DNA from: Thaumarchaeota archaeon SCGC AAA007-O23
GTDB taxonomy: Archaea; Thermoproteota; Nitrososphaeria; Nitrososphaerales; Nitrosopumilaceae
Length of the DNA: 21,664 nucleotides
Direction of reading: 5' to 3'
Assembly: GCA_000402075.1 (NCBI GenBank)
Contig: ARWO01000016.1
Coordinates: 1-21,664, forward strand
The position numbers and the translations under genes are program-made. This document shows positions 6,145 to 14,931 of the stretch, in pieces. Every line of letters starts with the position of its first letter. Position 1 is the stretch's first letter. The notes under the pieces were generated by a model. That model was not told where the DNA came from. It did not search any database and worked only from the letters and a program-made list of their open reading frames with translations.

Positions 6145-8263
6145 CTATTTAACCTTTAGTTTTGGTTTGTCCGATTCCTTCTTTTCCTGCTGTTCAGAAT
6201 GATATTGTTCTTCTGTAAATCTTCGTAAAGATCCAAACGGTGAGAATTTTCTGCCGTTACCACGGTAAAACTTGGAGAAGTACTCAACGTAAACCAATCT
6301 TGCGCCTTGAATTCCAGGTTCAAAGACTCCTATGATTATATTGAACAGGTGTCCTATGAATAGTATCATTATACCAAGGGCAGCTAATGGAAGTCCTATG
6401 TTAATTGATTTCAAGAAAATGTAATCTATTGTATGAGCAAGTATAACCGACGCCAGTAAAATTCCAATCAGTCTTGTATAGGAAAGAATGTGGCTGATGA
6501 TTGTTGCTACTTCCATTAATGCCATGACCTTCATAGGTCCTTTACTTTTATCACAAGCAACCATTAACGCAATACCTCCAAAAATTAATACGTAGTACAT
6601 GTATGCTATTGGATTAACTTCAACCAGTCTATCCCATGTTGGATTGATAGCATCTCCACTTATGAGAGCAAGTCCGAGAAGAACAATTCCCCAACCAACT
6701 GCTAGCCATCCAATCTTGACTAATGCTTCTTTTTTTTTCACCTTCTCTAATACAATCAATTACACCTAGAATTAGACCGAATGACACAAAACCAATGCCG
6801 ATGTATCCAGCATAAAGCAATAGTGTGCCTGCATTATGAATTGGATCTAGAAATGCTTGTGAAGGTCTGTTTAGTAATTCGCCAGCTTCTGGAACCCACC
6901 CACCAGTAATTCCAACACTTGCTAGAAGATCAAACACGTAGCCGTTGAGGTGGAATCCAAAATGCAAGTCGAAGATGACTCCTAACACAATACCAACAAC
7001 ACATCCAGGAATCATTGCTTTTGATAGCTTTACCATCTGTCTTTTTTTCAATATCAACATTGCAAAACTTCGCAGTTGTCTTGGCATTATGTTTAGATTA
7101 CGTTTTCCTTTCTCTACACGTCTGATAACCCACAGACATACAAGAAGTATTACCAAACAGTATCCCGTGTCGCCAATCATTAATCCATAAAAGATTGGGA
7201 AAATGAGAGCAAAAACCATGGTAGGATCAAACTCCTTGCTTTGCGGTAGGGAATAAAATCTAATGAATGCTTCAAATAATCTAAATCTTCCTGGGTTACT
7301 CATCAGTGTTGGTGCTTTCTCTTCTTTCTTGGGTTGTAGTTCATAGATTGTCGTACCATCTGTAAATTTTTCTAGGGTAGACTTGACTTTACCTAGTTTT
7401 GATTTTGGAACCCATCCTTCCATTGCAAACGCATCCTTGGTTACGCCAAGATTGGAAATTACTTCTAGTTTTTTGTTTTCTATCTGTAATTGCTCTTCAA
7501 CTTCAACTAAATTGGCGTAGTGTTTTTCTGAAATTTTGTTTAGTTCATCATTGATCTGTTTAAGCCTTTGATTCTTTGTTTGTAAATTGCTTTTTTGATT
7601 TGTGATGATTTCATTCGGTTTTCCGTTTAGGTTTGGTACTGCCTCTATCTTGACATTGTGTGTTTGGATGATATTAGCAAACTCGTCAGATGAAATAGTA
7701 GGAAACACTACTAGGATTAGATGTGTTAGTTCTTTTTCTGCCTTAGTGTAAAGCATAATGTCATTGGGGTGTGCATTAACAGCTTTCTTGAATTCCTCAA
7801 ACTTATCAGATGTAATTCTTCCAAAATAGGAGGTTGCAGATGAAAGTCGAAGAATCTTCAGGTCTTCTGGAAAGAAGCTAAACTCTTCAACAAGTTTTAG
7901 GTTGTTCTCAATATCCTTGATTTCAGTTAGAAGTGCTTCCTTTTCCTTCTCAATGCTTGCAACCTGTTCGTCAACATCAATGGAATTGGCAGTTTGTAAT
8001 AGATCGTCAATAGAATCAAAGCGCTTTGTAACCGTTACTGGGATATGGGGAAGTGTTGTCATTAACGCCTTCACTCGCAATAACTCGTCTGAGACTTGTC
8101 TTGTTAGCTCATTATCACGCTCATTTTTTACAATGGCTAAAACATCTTTTGACAGTGGTTCCAATTGCAAAATTTCCATGTCATGCAAAATGGAAACTGA
8201 AGTTTGCTGGTTTTTTCGCAGACCCATAATAGCTATCTTAGCCATTTGGACGGGCTTGAACAT
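6145..8263 (-). CDS. atpI: A/V-type ATP synthase subunit I (a-like), interrupted by a +1 frameshift
   Basis: Membrane stator subunit forming the ion half-channels against the K ring. The first frame (8263 to a stop at 6629) gives the cytoplasmic N-terminal half, rich in coiled coil around residues 80-120 and 220-270, and the first membrane helices to about residue 508. At a run of nine A (6730-6738) the reading frame breaks. The remainder continues in another frame to 6145 and includes SHILSYTRLIG, whose Arg matches the essential Arg of subunit a (R735 in yeast Vph1), so the upstream fragment alone cannot work. Removing one A yields a normal 705-residue protein joined as REGEKKEALVKIGW. An assembly error, slippage or a real mutation are possible; loss of function is unlikely for an energy-conserving enzyme. 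It is last in the operon, 2 bases after atpH. GGAG upstream of ATG 8263 may be the ribosome site. Confidence 0.88.
6730..6738 (-). other. Frameshift site in atpI: run of nine A
   Basis: On the coding strand GGTG is followed by nine A and then GAAGC. Zero-frame reading goes GAA AAA AAA AGA and leaves the subunit I frame. With eight A the frame continues as GAA AAA AAA GAA GCA into the conserved C-terminal half. Confidence 0.85.
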
Positions 8264-8265
8264 GC

Positions 8266-8595
8266 CTACTCGACTCCTTTTAGTAAAATATTGATAATGT
8301 CTTGTGCGTTTTGTGCTGTAATTTGTGATGCAACATCTTTAGACTTTGTCTTTGCTTCTTCAATTGTTTTTTGTGTTTCAGCATTGGCTTTTTTTGTAGC
8401 ATCGGCTACACTTGAATCAACTAGTTTTTCACCCTCAGCCTTTGCAGTTGCAATTGCTTTTTCTAATTCCGAATCTAACTGGATGATTTGATCCTCAATC
8501 TTACTTTTGTAACTGTCAATCTCGTTTTGAGCTTCTTCCTCTACTTGCTTTATCTTCTTCAGGGAACTGATGTATTGATCTTGTGACGTCGACAT
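8266..8595 (-). CDS. atpH: A/V-type ATP synthase peripheral stalk subunit H
   Basis: Predicted peripheral stalk subunit that pairs with subunit E to tie the A3B3 head to subunit I. The 109-residue product is almost entirely a charged, Ala/Lys/Glu-rich coiled coil (roughly residues 8-100), as expected for subunit H/G. Assignment rests on this and on the position between D and I. ATG 8595 is preferred because GGGTG lies shortly upstream; an in-frame GTG at 8604 would add three residues. The stop falls 2 bases before the atpI start. The end of a small membrane ORF lies one base upstream. Confidence 0.82.
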   Translation of the reverse strand: MSTSQDQYISSLKKIKQVEEEAQNEIDSYKSKIEDQIIQLDSELEKAIATAKAEGEKLVDSSVADATKKANAETQKTIEEAKTKSKDVASQITAQNAQDIINILLKGVE

Positions 8596-8596
8596 A

Positions 8597-8725
8597 TTAT
8601 GCACCCAAAAACTCCTTGCTCAAATATAATATGACAGCAATGGCGATGAAGATGTTTCCCATCATTATTGCACGTTTAATATAGTAAAATTTTTTTTGCT
8701 GGGAGTTTTTAAAATCAATTTGCAA
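8597..8725 (-). CDS. Candidate 42-residue single-span membrane protein inside the ATP synthase operon
   Basis: Between atpD and atpH, on the same strand, an ORF starts at TTG 8725 and stops at 8597. Its first half is polar and basic (KNSQQKKFYYIKRA), and its second half is one hydrophobic helix (about residues 22-37, GNIFIAIAVILYL) followed by a short SKEFLGA tail. GAGGT at 8734-8738 is a good ribosome site eight bases before the TTG. The start overlaps the atpD 3' end by 11 bases and the stop lies one base before the atpH ATG, the tight spacing of all genes here. A shorter form could start at ATG 8665 or 8662. I know no family for it. It may be an accessory subunit or assembly factor of the membrane sector, which is inference from position. 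Confidence 0.55.
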   Translation of the reverse strand: MQIDFKNSQQKKFYYIKRAIMMGNIFIAIAVILYLSKEFLGA

Positions 8726-9374
8726 TTACTTCTACCTCCACATTTTTTTCTCTTTCTTCCATCTTTCGTTTTACAGTCTTTAACATGGCAAACGTATCTC
8801 GCTCCATCTCTTCAAGCCTAAACGTAATGAACTTAACAGCAGATTCTAGTCTTGGAATGAAGACGTTTTCGATTGCGTTAGCCTTTCGTTTTGTCTTATC
8901 AATCTCATAAAGTAATTTTCGTAGTGTTGTCTCTTTTTCTGCTACATCTAGGACAATTTTATGCACTTCTTGGAATGCCTTCATTGCTTCACTGATGGAA
9001 ACTGGAATCTCTAACAAATAGTCGGTAAGTGATTCTTCCCTTCTTCCACCTTCAAGTCTTGGAATCTTTACGCCCATAACGTTCTTTGGTGTAATCAATA
9101 ATTTTTTTAATTGAGGAATTTTCATTGCCTCGTTTTCAAGTCTCATTTCGCCATCAATCATCTCCGCCATCCTTATGCTTTGGTAACCCTTGATCAGTTC
9201 GGCATTTAGCTCTCCCCGCAATCTGGATGATGCCTTGCTAATACTGAAAAATTCTAGAATCAAAGCTTGGCGTTTTAGTTTTAACAGTTTAAGTCCCTTT
9301 TTTGCAATCTTGATTCGTTTTTTTGTACGCAAGTATTCGAGGCGAGTTGGACGGATGTCAGTGTTGGATGGCAT
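8715..9374 (-). CDS. atpD: A/V-type ATP synthase central stalk subunit D
   Basis: Rotor shaft subunit that turns inside the A3B3 head and passes torque to the membrane ring. The 219-residue product has the family pattern of two long helices at the ends: residues 8-75 (beginning RPTRLEYLRTKKRIKIAKKG) and about 135-205, which form the antiparallel coiled coil. The start at 9374 follows AGGT nine bases upstream, inside the 9-base gap to atpB. Length is normal. The 3' end overlaps the candidate small membrane ORF. Confidence 0.94.
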   Translation of the reverse strand: MPSNTDIRPTRLEYLRTKKRIKIAKKGLKLLKLKRQALILEFFSISKASSRLRGELNAELIKGYQSIRMAEMIDGEMRLENEAMKIPQLKKLLITPKNVMGVKIPRLEGGRREESLTDYLLEIPVSISEAMKAFQEVHKIVLDVAEKETTLRKLLYEIDKTKRKANAIENVFIPRLESAVKFITFRLEEMERDTFAMLKTVKRKMEEREKNVEVEVIAN

Positions 9375-9383
9375 TCAAATTAC

Positions 9384-10787
9384 CTATTCAGATTTGTTTG
9401 TGCCACCGGTACTAGTCTTCTTTGCATATTTAGCAATAAATTCTGGTTTGATACGAGTAAGTTCAGTCTCTGAAAGCCCTGCTAATAGATCCCAACCAAG
9501 TGAAAGTGTCTGCTCAATGGAACGGTTCTCGTTAGGTCCCTGATGAACAAATTTTTTCTCAAAGTCGTTTGCAACAATTAGGAATTTTCTATCAAGATCA
9601 CTTAGTGCACCCTCACCTACAATGGCAGCAAGTGCTCTTGCATCTTTACCTTGAGCATAAGCAGCATAAAGTTGGTCTGCAAGTTGTCTGTGATCTTCTC
9701 TTGTTCTTCCTTCACCAATTCCTTGGTTCATTAAACGTGATAAACTTGTTAGAACGTCAATAGGTGGTTGAATGTTTGCTCTGTGTAATTCTCTATTCAT
9801 TACAATCTGACCCTCAGTAATGTAACCAGTAAGATCAGGGATTGGATGTGTGATGTCGTCAGCAGGCATTGTAAGAATTGGTAGTTGTGTTACTGAACCT
9901 TTCCTTCCCTTGATTTTTCCTGCACGCTCATAAATTGAAGCCAAGTCTGTATACAGATAACCTGGATAACCTCTTCTTCCTGGAACTTCTTCACGTGCTG
10001 CAGAAATTTCTCTTAATGCTTCACAATAGTTTGTCATATCTGTCATAATAACTAAGACGTGTTGTTCGCGTTCATATGCAAGAAATTCTGCGGTGGTTAG
10101 TGCAAGTCTAGGAGTAAGTATACGTTCCATTGAAGGATCAGAAGATAAGTTAAGGAATAATGCAGTTCTTTCAAGTGAACCACTCTCTTCAAATTGTTTA
10201 ATGAAAAAGTTTGCCTCCTCACTTGTAATTCCAATTGCTGCAAAGACAACAGAAAAGTTTTCTTCCGTGCCAAGAACTTGTGCCTGTCTTGCAATTTGTG
10301 ATGCAAGTTGGTTATGTGGTAGGCCGGATGCTGAGAAGATTGGTAATTTTTGACCCCTTACCAATGTGTTCATTCCGTCAATGTTTGACATTCCTGTTTG
10401 AATGAATTCCGATGGTTCTTCTCTGGAATATGGATTAATGCTGGAACCTACTAGATCAAATTTTTCTTTTGATACAATCTTTGGCCCATTATCTTTTGGA
10501 TTTCCTAGTCCGTCAAAGACTCTTCCAAGCATTTCATCAGATACTGATAATGTTGCTGTTTCACCAAGGAATGTTGTTGAAGTACCAGTAGTGTTAATAC
10601 CTAAAGTTTGACCGAAGACTTGTACTACAGCAAGACCTTGACTTGTATCTAATACTTGTCCCTGTCGTCTTTCTCCATTTTCTAATTTTATCTCAACCAT
10701 TTCACCATAAGCTGCGTTGTCAACTCCCTTGACAAAAATCAGTGGACCTGCAACCTTGTCTAGTGATTTGTATGATACATTTGCCAT
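9384..10787 (-). CDS. atpB: A/V-type ATP synthase subunit B (regulatory, non-catalytic)
   Basis: Forms the A3B3 hexamer with subunit A; the nucleotide sites it contributes are not the main catalytic ones. The 467-residue protein has an N-terminal beta barrel (about 1-75), a central nucleotide domain with a degenerate P-loop region (IFSASGLPHNQLASQI, about 150-165) and the typical REEVPGRRGYPGYLYTDLA segment. No canonical GxxxxGKT is present, which separates it from subunit A. The ATG overlaps the atpA stop by one base (TAATG). Confidence 0.97.
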   Translation of the reverse strand: MANVSYKSLDKVAGPLIFVKGVDNAAYGEMVEIKLENGERRQGQVLDTSQGLAVVQVFGQTLGINTTGTSTTFLGETATLSVSDEMLGRVFDGLGNPKDNGPKIVSKEKFDLVGSSINPYSREEPSEFIQTGMSNIDGMNTLVRGQKLPIFSASGLPHNQLASQIARQAQVLGTEENFSVVFAAIGITSEEANFFIKQFEESGSLERTALFLNLSSDPSMERILTPRLALTTAEFLAYEREQHVLVIMTDMTNYCEALREISAAREEVPGRRGYPGYLYTDLASIYERAGKIKGRKGSVTQLPILTMPADDITHPIPDLTGYITEGQIVMNRELHRANIQPPIDVLTSLSRLMNQGIGEGRTREDHRQLADQLYAAYAQGKDARALAAIVGEGALSDLDRKFLIVANDFEKKFVHQGPNENRSIEQTLSLGWDLLAGLSETELTRIKPEFIAKYAKKTSTGGTNKSE

Positions 10788-12550
10788 TAGTTAGAACTCT
10801 CCTTTGAAAGTGTATCAAATTCTTGTTTCATCTTGCCGTTAATGTCGTTTAGTAATTTTTCTAATTCTTCCTCTTTTGTCCATTTCATTTTTGGTATCAT
10901 TCCCCGTGATTCAAGTGCACCTACTTTGGCAGATGTAGACCCTTTCTTTATTACGTCAGCCTCCTTCCTACCAAATTCTAAAATGGTAGACAACATCTTG
11001 TGTTGTTTTTGTATTGATGTGTAAGTATCAACCTCATCAAATGCACTTTGCTGGAGGTAATCTTCACGAATTGAACGGGCAGTGTCCAAGATTCCTTTTT
11101 CTGGTTCCGGTAATGCATCATATCCTACAAGTTGCACAATCTCTTGCAGTTCTGATTCTTTCTGTAAAATTTCTAATGCCTCTTTTCTTAGGTCAATCCA
11201 ATCCTTTGAAACGTTAGATTTGTACCAGTCTGCCATGTCATCCATGTACAAAGAATAGCTTGTCAGCCAATTGATTGCTGGAAAATGTCTCCTGTTTGCT
11301 AAATTGGCATCAAGTCCCCAGAACACACGGGTTACTCTAAGTGTGTTTTGTGAAACTGGTTCTGAAAAGTCTCCGCCAGGTGGAGATACTGCACCTACTA
11401 GTGATAATGAGCCTTGTCGCTCTTCAGGGGAAATAACAATGCTTCTTCCACCTCTTTCATAAAATTCTGCCAATCTTCTTCCAAGATATGCCGGATATCC
11501 TTCTTCACCAGGCATCTCTTCTAGTCTTCCTGAAATTTCTCTTAATGCCTCAGCCCATCTTGAAGTACTGTCAGCCATAAGTGCCACACCATATCCCATG
11601 TCACGATAATATTCGCCCATTGTAATTCCAGTATAGATACTTGCTTCACGTGCAGCTACTGGCATGTTTGAAGTGTTTGCTACTAGAATAGTTCGTTCCA
11701 TTAAAGGACGCTTTGATTTTGGATCTATTAGTTCAGGGAATTGTGTCAGTACTTCACACATTTCATTTCCTCTTTCTCCACAACCAATGTAGACAATTAT
11801 ATCACTGTCTGCCCATTTGGCAAGCTGTTGTTGTGTTACTGTTTTTCCACTTCCAAAAGGACCTGGAATTGCAGCTGAACCTCCTTTAGCAACAGGGAAA
11901 AATGTGTCAAGAACTCTTTGACCAGTAAGTAATGGTTGATCGGGTGCAAGCTTTCTCAAAACTGGTCTTGGTGTTCTTACTGTCCACCAACTTGATAAAC
12001 CGATATCAGTTGTTTTGCCATTTTTTACGGCTGCAATTTTGTCATTTACAGTAAACTGTCCTTCAGAAATATCAACAAGTTCGCCAGAAACGTTGTAAGG
12101 CACCATAATTTTGTGTTTGATTAATGGGGTCTCTTGAACCTCAGCAATTATTTCACCTGGAGAAACTTGGTCTCCATTTTTCTTTACTGGAATAAAATCC
12201 CACTTTTTCTTTTGATCAAGTGCAGGAATAATTTTTCCTCTACTGATAAAGTCTCCACTTTCTGCAGCTAGAACATTCAAAGGTCTTTGAATTCCATCAT
12301 AAATTGATGTTAAGAGTCCGGGACCAAGTTGCATCGAAAGTGGTCTTTCTGTGTTAATTACTTTCTCTCCTGGCTTGAGACCAGTTGTATCCTCGTAAAC
12401 TTGAATCTGTGCGGTATTTCCTTCTAGACGAATGATTTCACCCATAAGACCCATCTCACCAATACGTACAACGTCAAACATATGCGCGCCTTCTAGATCT
12501 TTAGCAACTGCAACAGGACCAGAAATTCTTGCAATCGTAGCATCTACCAT
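10787..12550 (-). CDS. atpA: A/V-type ATP synthase catalytic subunit A
   Basis: Catalytic subunit where ATP is made or hydrolysed. The 587-residue protein carries the P-loop GPFGSGKT at 230-237, GCGERGNE (about 256-263) with the catalytic Glu region, and the long non-homologous insert at about 110-190 (IIPALDQKKKWDFIP onward) that is typical of subunit A. EMPGEEGYPAYLGRRLAEFYERGG is the usual subunit A segment. No intein is inserted at the P-loop, unlike in some archaea. The start at 12550 lies one base after the atpF stop. Confidence 0.98.
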   Translation of the reverse strand: MVDATIARISGPVAVAKDLEGAHMFDVVRIGEMGLMGEIIRLEGNTAQIQVYEDTTGLKPGEKVINTERPLSMQLGPGLLTSIYDGIQRPLNVLAAESGDFISRGKIIPALDQKKKWDFIPVKKNGDQVSPGEIIAEVQETPLIKHKIMVPYNVSGELVDISEGQFTVNDKIAAVKNGKTTDIGLSSWWTVRTPRPVLRKLAPDQPLLTGQRVLDTFFPVAKGGSAAIPGPFGSGKTVTQQQLAKWADSDIIVYIGCGERGNEMCEVLTQFPELIDPKSKRPLMERTILVANTSNMPVAAREASIYTGITMGEYYRDMGYGVALMADSTSRWAEALREISGRLEEMPGEEGYPAYLGRRLAEFYERGGRSIVISPEERQGSLSLVGAVSPPGGDFSEPVSQNTLRVTRVFWGLDANLANRRHFPAINWLTSYSLYMDDMADWYKSNVSKDWIDLRKEALEILQKESELQEIVQLVGYDALPEPEKGILDTARSIREDYLQQSAFDEVDTYTSIQKQHKMLSTILEFGRKEADVIKKGSTSAKVGALESRGMIPKMKWTKEEELEKLLNDINGKMKQEFDTLSKESSN

Positions 12551-12551
12551 A

Positions 12552-12911
12552 TCAATTGACCTCTATACTAATTCCCAGAACTCGTTTTGCTAATGCAGCG
12601 ATTGATTCTTTATCTTCTTCAGCAGTTTCTTTTTGAGATGGCATAAACAACACTAGTGGCTCGATGGACTCCTCAATTTCTGCGATGAATTTTGAAGAAA
12701 GTTTATCACGCATTGAATTGCTTGCAATAATCAAACCGAACTCACCAGATGAATAGAGCTCTTGAATTTTTTTACTGGCATCCTCTTCATCGGTGACAAT
12801 AAAGGTATCATCGATTCCAATCAGACGATAACCAATTACAAGTTCGCGATCTCCTACAACGGCTAATCTGCCACTCGTATCAGCTTTTTGTTTTGAAACT
12901 TGTTCACTCAA
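12552..12911 (-). CDS. atpF: A/V-type ATP synthase subunit F
   Basis: Central stalk subunit that binds D and can change the activity of the head. The 119-residue product shows the Rossmann-like pattern of subunit F: LAVVGDRELVIGYRLIGI at 16-33, then the ASKKIQELYSSGEFGLIIAS region (45-64). The first about 12 residues look like an extension. The start is a TTG at 12911, whose bases overlap the atpC stop (TTGA), implying coupled translation. Confidence 0.92.
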   Translation of the reverse strand: MSEQVSKQKADTSGRLAVVGDRELVIGYRLIGIDDTFIVTDEEDASKKIQELYSSGEFGLIIASNSMRDKLSSKFIAEIEESIEPLVLFMPSQKETAEEDKESIAALAKRVLGISIEVN

Positions 12912-13972
12912 AGTAACAACATCCCCTTAATTTTATCAATTGGAAGATCGTAGCGCTTACCATATGTAATCCTTTTCAGATTTTCATGTTCATTTTCTGC
13001 TCTGAATATAAAAAAGAAAATAGTCCCGATCGATAATGCAATGTTTCTCAATTTTTTTACATAGTTTGTAAAGATGAATTTTGTAATTGCTACCTCGAAA
13101 TCAATCAAGCTTTTTGAAGTCTTGTATTGTTCTATAGCATCAGTTAGTTTAAAGTAAGAATCAAATTTTCCAACCATTTCTATAACGTCCTTTACTTCAT
13201 AGCTGTCAAGTAATTCCTTTGAGGATATTCTTCCGCCTTCAACAAGATGTTTTGCTATCACGTCCTTTTCTAGGTTGGATTCTTTTGCCTTCAAAAGATT
13301 CAGAATGTTTTTCTTGTCTATTTCGGCTCGAATTAATTCTCTGATTGAGCCTTCATCTCCCTGGAAGAACTTGAGTGACTCGAGCAACTTTTGATAGTAT
13401 GCTTCGTGTAGGGCTGACATCATTGGTCCCAAATCTCCAGTCTTTTGGAACTCATCCAAGTGCTTCATCAAGACAACACCATAATCATATTTTGTTAGTT
13501 TGCTAACTACGCCATCAACAGTTGTTTCAGCAAGAATGATCTTTATCTCATCGTGTGATATGTTACCGGCAGCAATTCCTGCGGGAACATTTCTGCTAGA
13601 AACCAGCAACGATTCAGTTTCTGTAATTTCTCTTCCCATTGCCTTGGAAGAGAGAATCAATTCTATATTGTAAAGATCCCATTTAGAAAGATAAGCTCTA
13701 ACCGCGTTTTTGCCACTAAATGGTGTTGCCTCTGAAATAATTTTATTGGTTTCAACAATGTGGCGGTTAAATGCAACTTCTAAGAGCTCGGCTTCTTTGT
13801 ACACTGATGCAGACTTTTTGATCTCTTCGCCATACCAAGTTGATTCCAATTGCTTGACAATCTCTGTTACACTATTTGCCTTGAGCAGGTTTTGTAAAAA
13901 TTCTTCAGAAAGAAAATTTATTGCAATTGACTGTAACCTTCCAAATGAAGATGCGTATTGTGATGCGCCCAT
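12908..13972 (-). CDS. atpC: A/V-type ATP synthase subunit C (d-like)
   Basis: Funnel-shaped subunit that connects the central stalk (D and F) to the K ring. The 354-residue protein is of normal length, mostly helical, with the family features YASSFGRLQSI near the N-terminus, the SKWDLYNIELILSSK segment (about 94-108) and IRAEIDKKNILNLLKAK (about 213-229). The start overlaps the atpE stop by one base (TAATG) and the stop overlaps the TTG start of atpF. Confidence 0.94.
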   Translation of the reverse strand: MGASQYASSFGRLQSIAINFLSEEFLQNLLKANSVTEIVKQLESTWYGEEIKKSASVYKEAELLEVAFNRHIVETNKIISEATPFSGKNAVRAYLSKWDLYNIELILSSKAMGREITETESLLVSSRNVPAGIAAGNISHDEIKIILAETTVDGVVSKLTKYDYGVVLMKHLDEFQKTGDLGPMMSALHEAYYQKLLESLKFFQGDEGSIRELIRAEIDKKNILNLLKAKESNLEKDVIAKHLVEGGRISSKELLDSYEVKDVIEMVGKFDSYFKLTDAIEQYKTSKSLIDFEVAITKFIFTNYVKKLRNIALSIGTIFFFIFRAENEHENLKRITYGKRYDLPIDKIKGMLLL

Positions 13973-14527
13973 TACAGTATCTTCTCCAAAATTGTATTCT
14001 TTATCTCATCTTCGTTACTTCTAAGCAGTTCTTCAAAAGTCAAATCAATTTCTTTCGTGCCCTCTTTGTTTTCAGCGATAAAACCGCCTAGAGTTTGAAT
14101 TGTAGAGCTAACTTGGATTCCGTCTTTGAAAAATGACTTGTCCTCTTCACGGCAATGAACTACTAGTTCCTTAGCAAGTACTTTCTTTGAATAGTCAACC
14201 AACTTTTGTAGGACTTGATTATATTCCGGTTTTTTTGAGTAACCGTCTAGTTCTTTTTTGATAACATCGAATGTGGAATCTAAATTTTTGTTGATTGCAT
14301 CAAACAAGATTTTCTTGGCTTCTAGTTTTCCAGCCTCAACTATTCTTGCTCCTTCTCTTTCTGCTTTTGTTTTTGCCTCGTTAGTATAGTTCTCCTTAAG
14401 ATCCTTTACACTAGAGTTTTTTTTTAGCGTCAGTTTCTGACTTTTTATCGCTTAGTTTTTTGTCTAGTTCAGCAAGATCATTTTTTTTTCTATTTTGTAT
14501 CTCAGTAACAAATTTGTCTATACTCAA
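13972..14527 (-). CDS. atpE: A/V-type ATP synthase peripheral stalk subunit E, interrupted by a +1 frameshift
   Basis: Peripheral stalk subunit that anchors the head with subunit H. The C-terminal part (from about 14415 to 13972) contains the globular domain (KPEYNQVLQKLVDYSKK, ending NTILEKIL). The N-terminal coiled coil is in a different frame, starting at TTG 14527 (MSIDKFVTEIQNRKK), and it meets TAG directly after a run of nine A at 14417-14425. Dropping one A gives a continuous protein of 184 residues, joined SETDAKKNSSVKDLKE, of ordinary family length. No ATG is available at the beginning: TGA lies two codons before the TTG, with GGCGATGA as weak ribosome site. It sits between atpK (10 bases upstream) and atpC (1-base overlap). 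Error, slippage or mutation are possible causes, as for atpI. Confidence 0.85.
14417..14425 (-). other. Frameshift site in atpE: run of nine A
   Basis: On the coding strand GACGCT is followed by nine A and CTCTAG. Zero-frame reading ends at that TAG. With eight A the frame reads AAA AAA AAC TCT AGT and enters the rest of subunit E. Confidence 0.85.
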
Positions 14528-14537
14528 GGTTCATCGC

Positions 14538-14870
14538 CTAGAGTATATCTAGCAATAGTATAATTCCTAGAACGAAACCAATAATCCAAAGTGTTTCAGG
14601 AATTACAAAGAAGAATAAAACCTGGCCAAATTTTTCTGGTTTTTCTGCTATAATGCCCATACCAGCCGCACCTATTCCCTGTTGTGCACTACCAGTACCT
14701 ATCAGACCTCCTGCTATCGCAATAGCAGCAGCCAGTGCCAAAATAGGCTTTGATAGCCCTGAATCATCACCCGTAGCAGCAAAAGCTGGAGGTGTAACAA
14801 ATGTCATAACTAACATAATTGCTCCCGCAGTAATAGCGAGATAGGAAAATTTTTTCCTGTTAAAAGTCAT
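14538..14870 (-). CDS. atpK: A/V-type ATP synthase proteolipid subunit K (c ring)
   Basis: Rotor ring subunit that carries the transported ion. The 110-residue product has a cleavable-looking signal sequence (1-31, ending AFAA), then a single hairpin of two helices (about 41-70 and 82-108). The ion-binding carboxylate is Glu92 in VIPETLWII, and SAQQG (61-65) lies on the first helix. Whether the ion is H+ or Na+ cannot be settled by eye. It is first in the operon. The ATG at 14870 is preceded by CGTGATCA and by a TATA-like box at about -27, so it probably uses the main promoter for the nine subunit genes. Confidence 0.94.
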   Translation of the reverse strand: MTFNRKKFSYLAITAGAIMLVMTFVTPPAFAATGDDSGLSKPILALAAAIAIAGGLIGTGSAQQGIGAAGMGIIAEKPEKFGQVLFFFVIPETLWIIGFVLGIILLLDIL

Positions 14871-14892
14871 CTGATCACGCTGACTTCCTGAC

Positions 14893-14900
14893 GTTATATT
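14893..14900 (-). promoter_or_regulatory. TATA-like box of the ATP synthase operon
   Basis: AATATAAC on the minus strand is centred about 27 bases before the ATG of atpK. CGTGATCA (14872-14879) lies one base before the ATG, at exactly the same distance as in the plastocyanin gene. Confidence 0.6.
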
Positions 14901-14931
14901 AATTATATCATAAAAATCTTGATCGGGTTTT

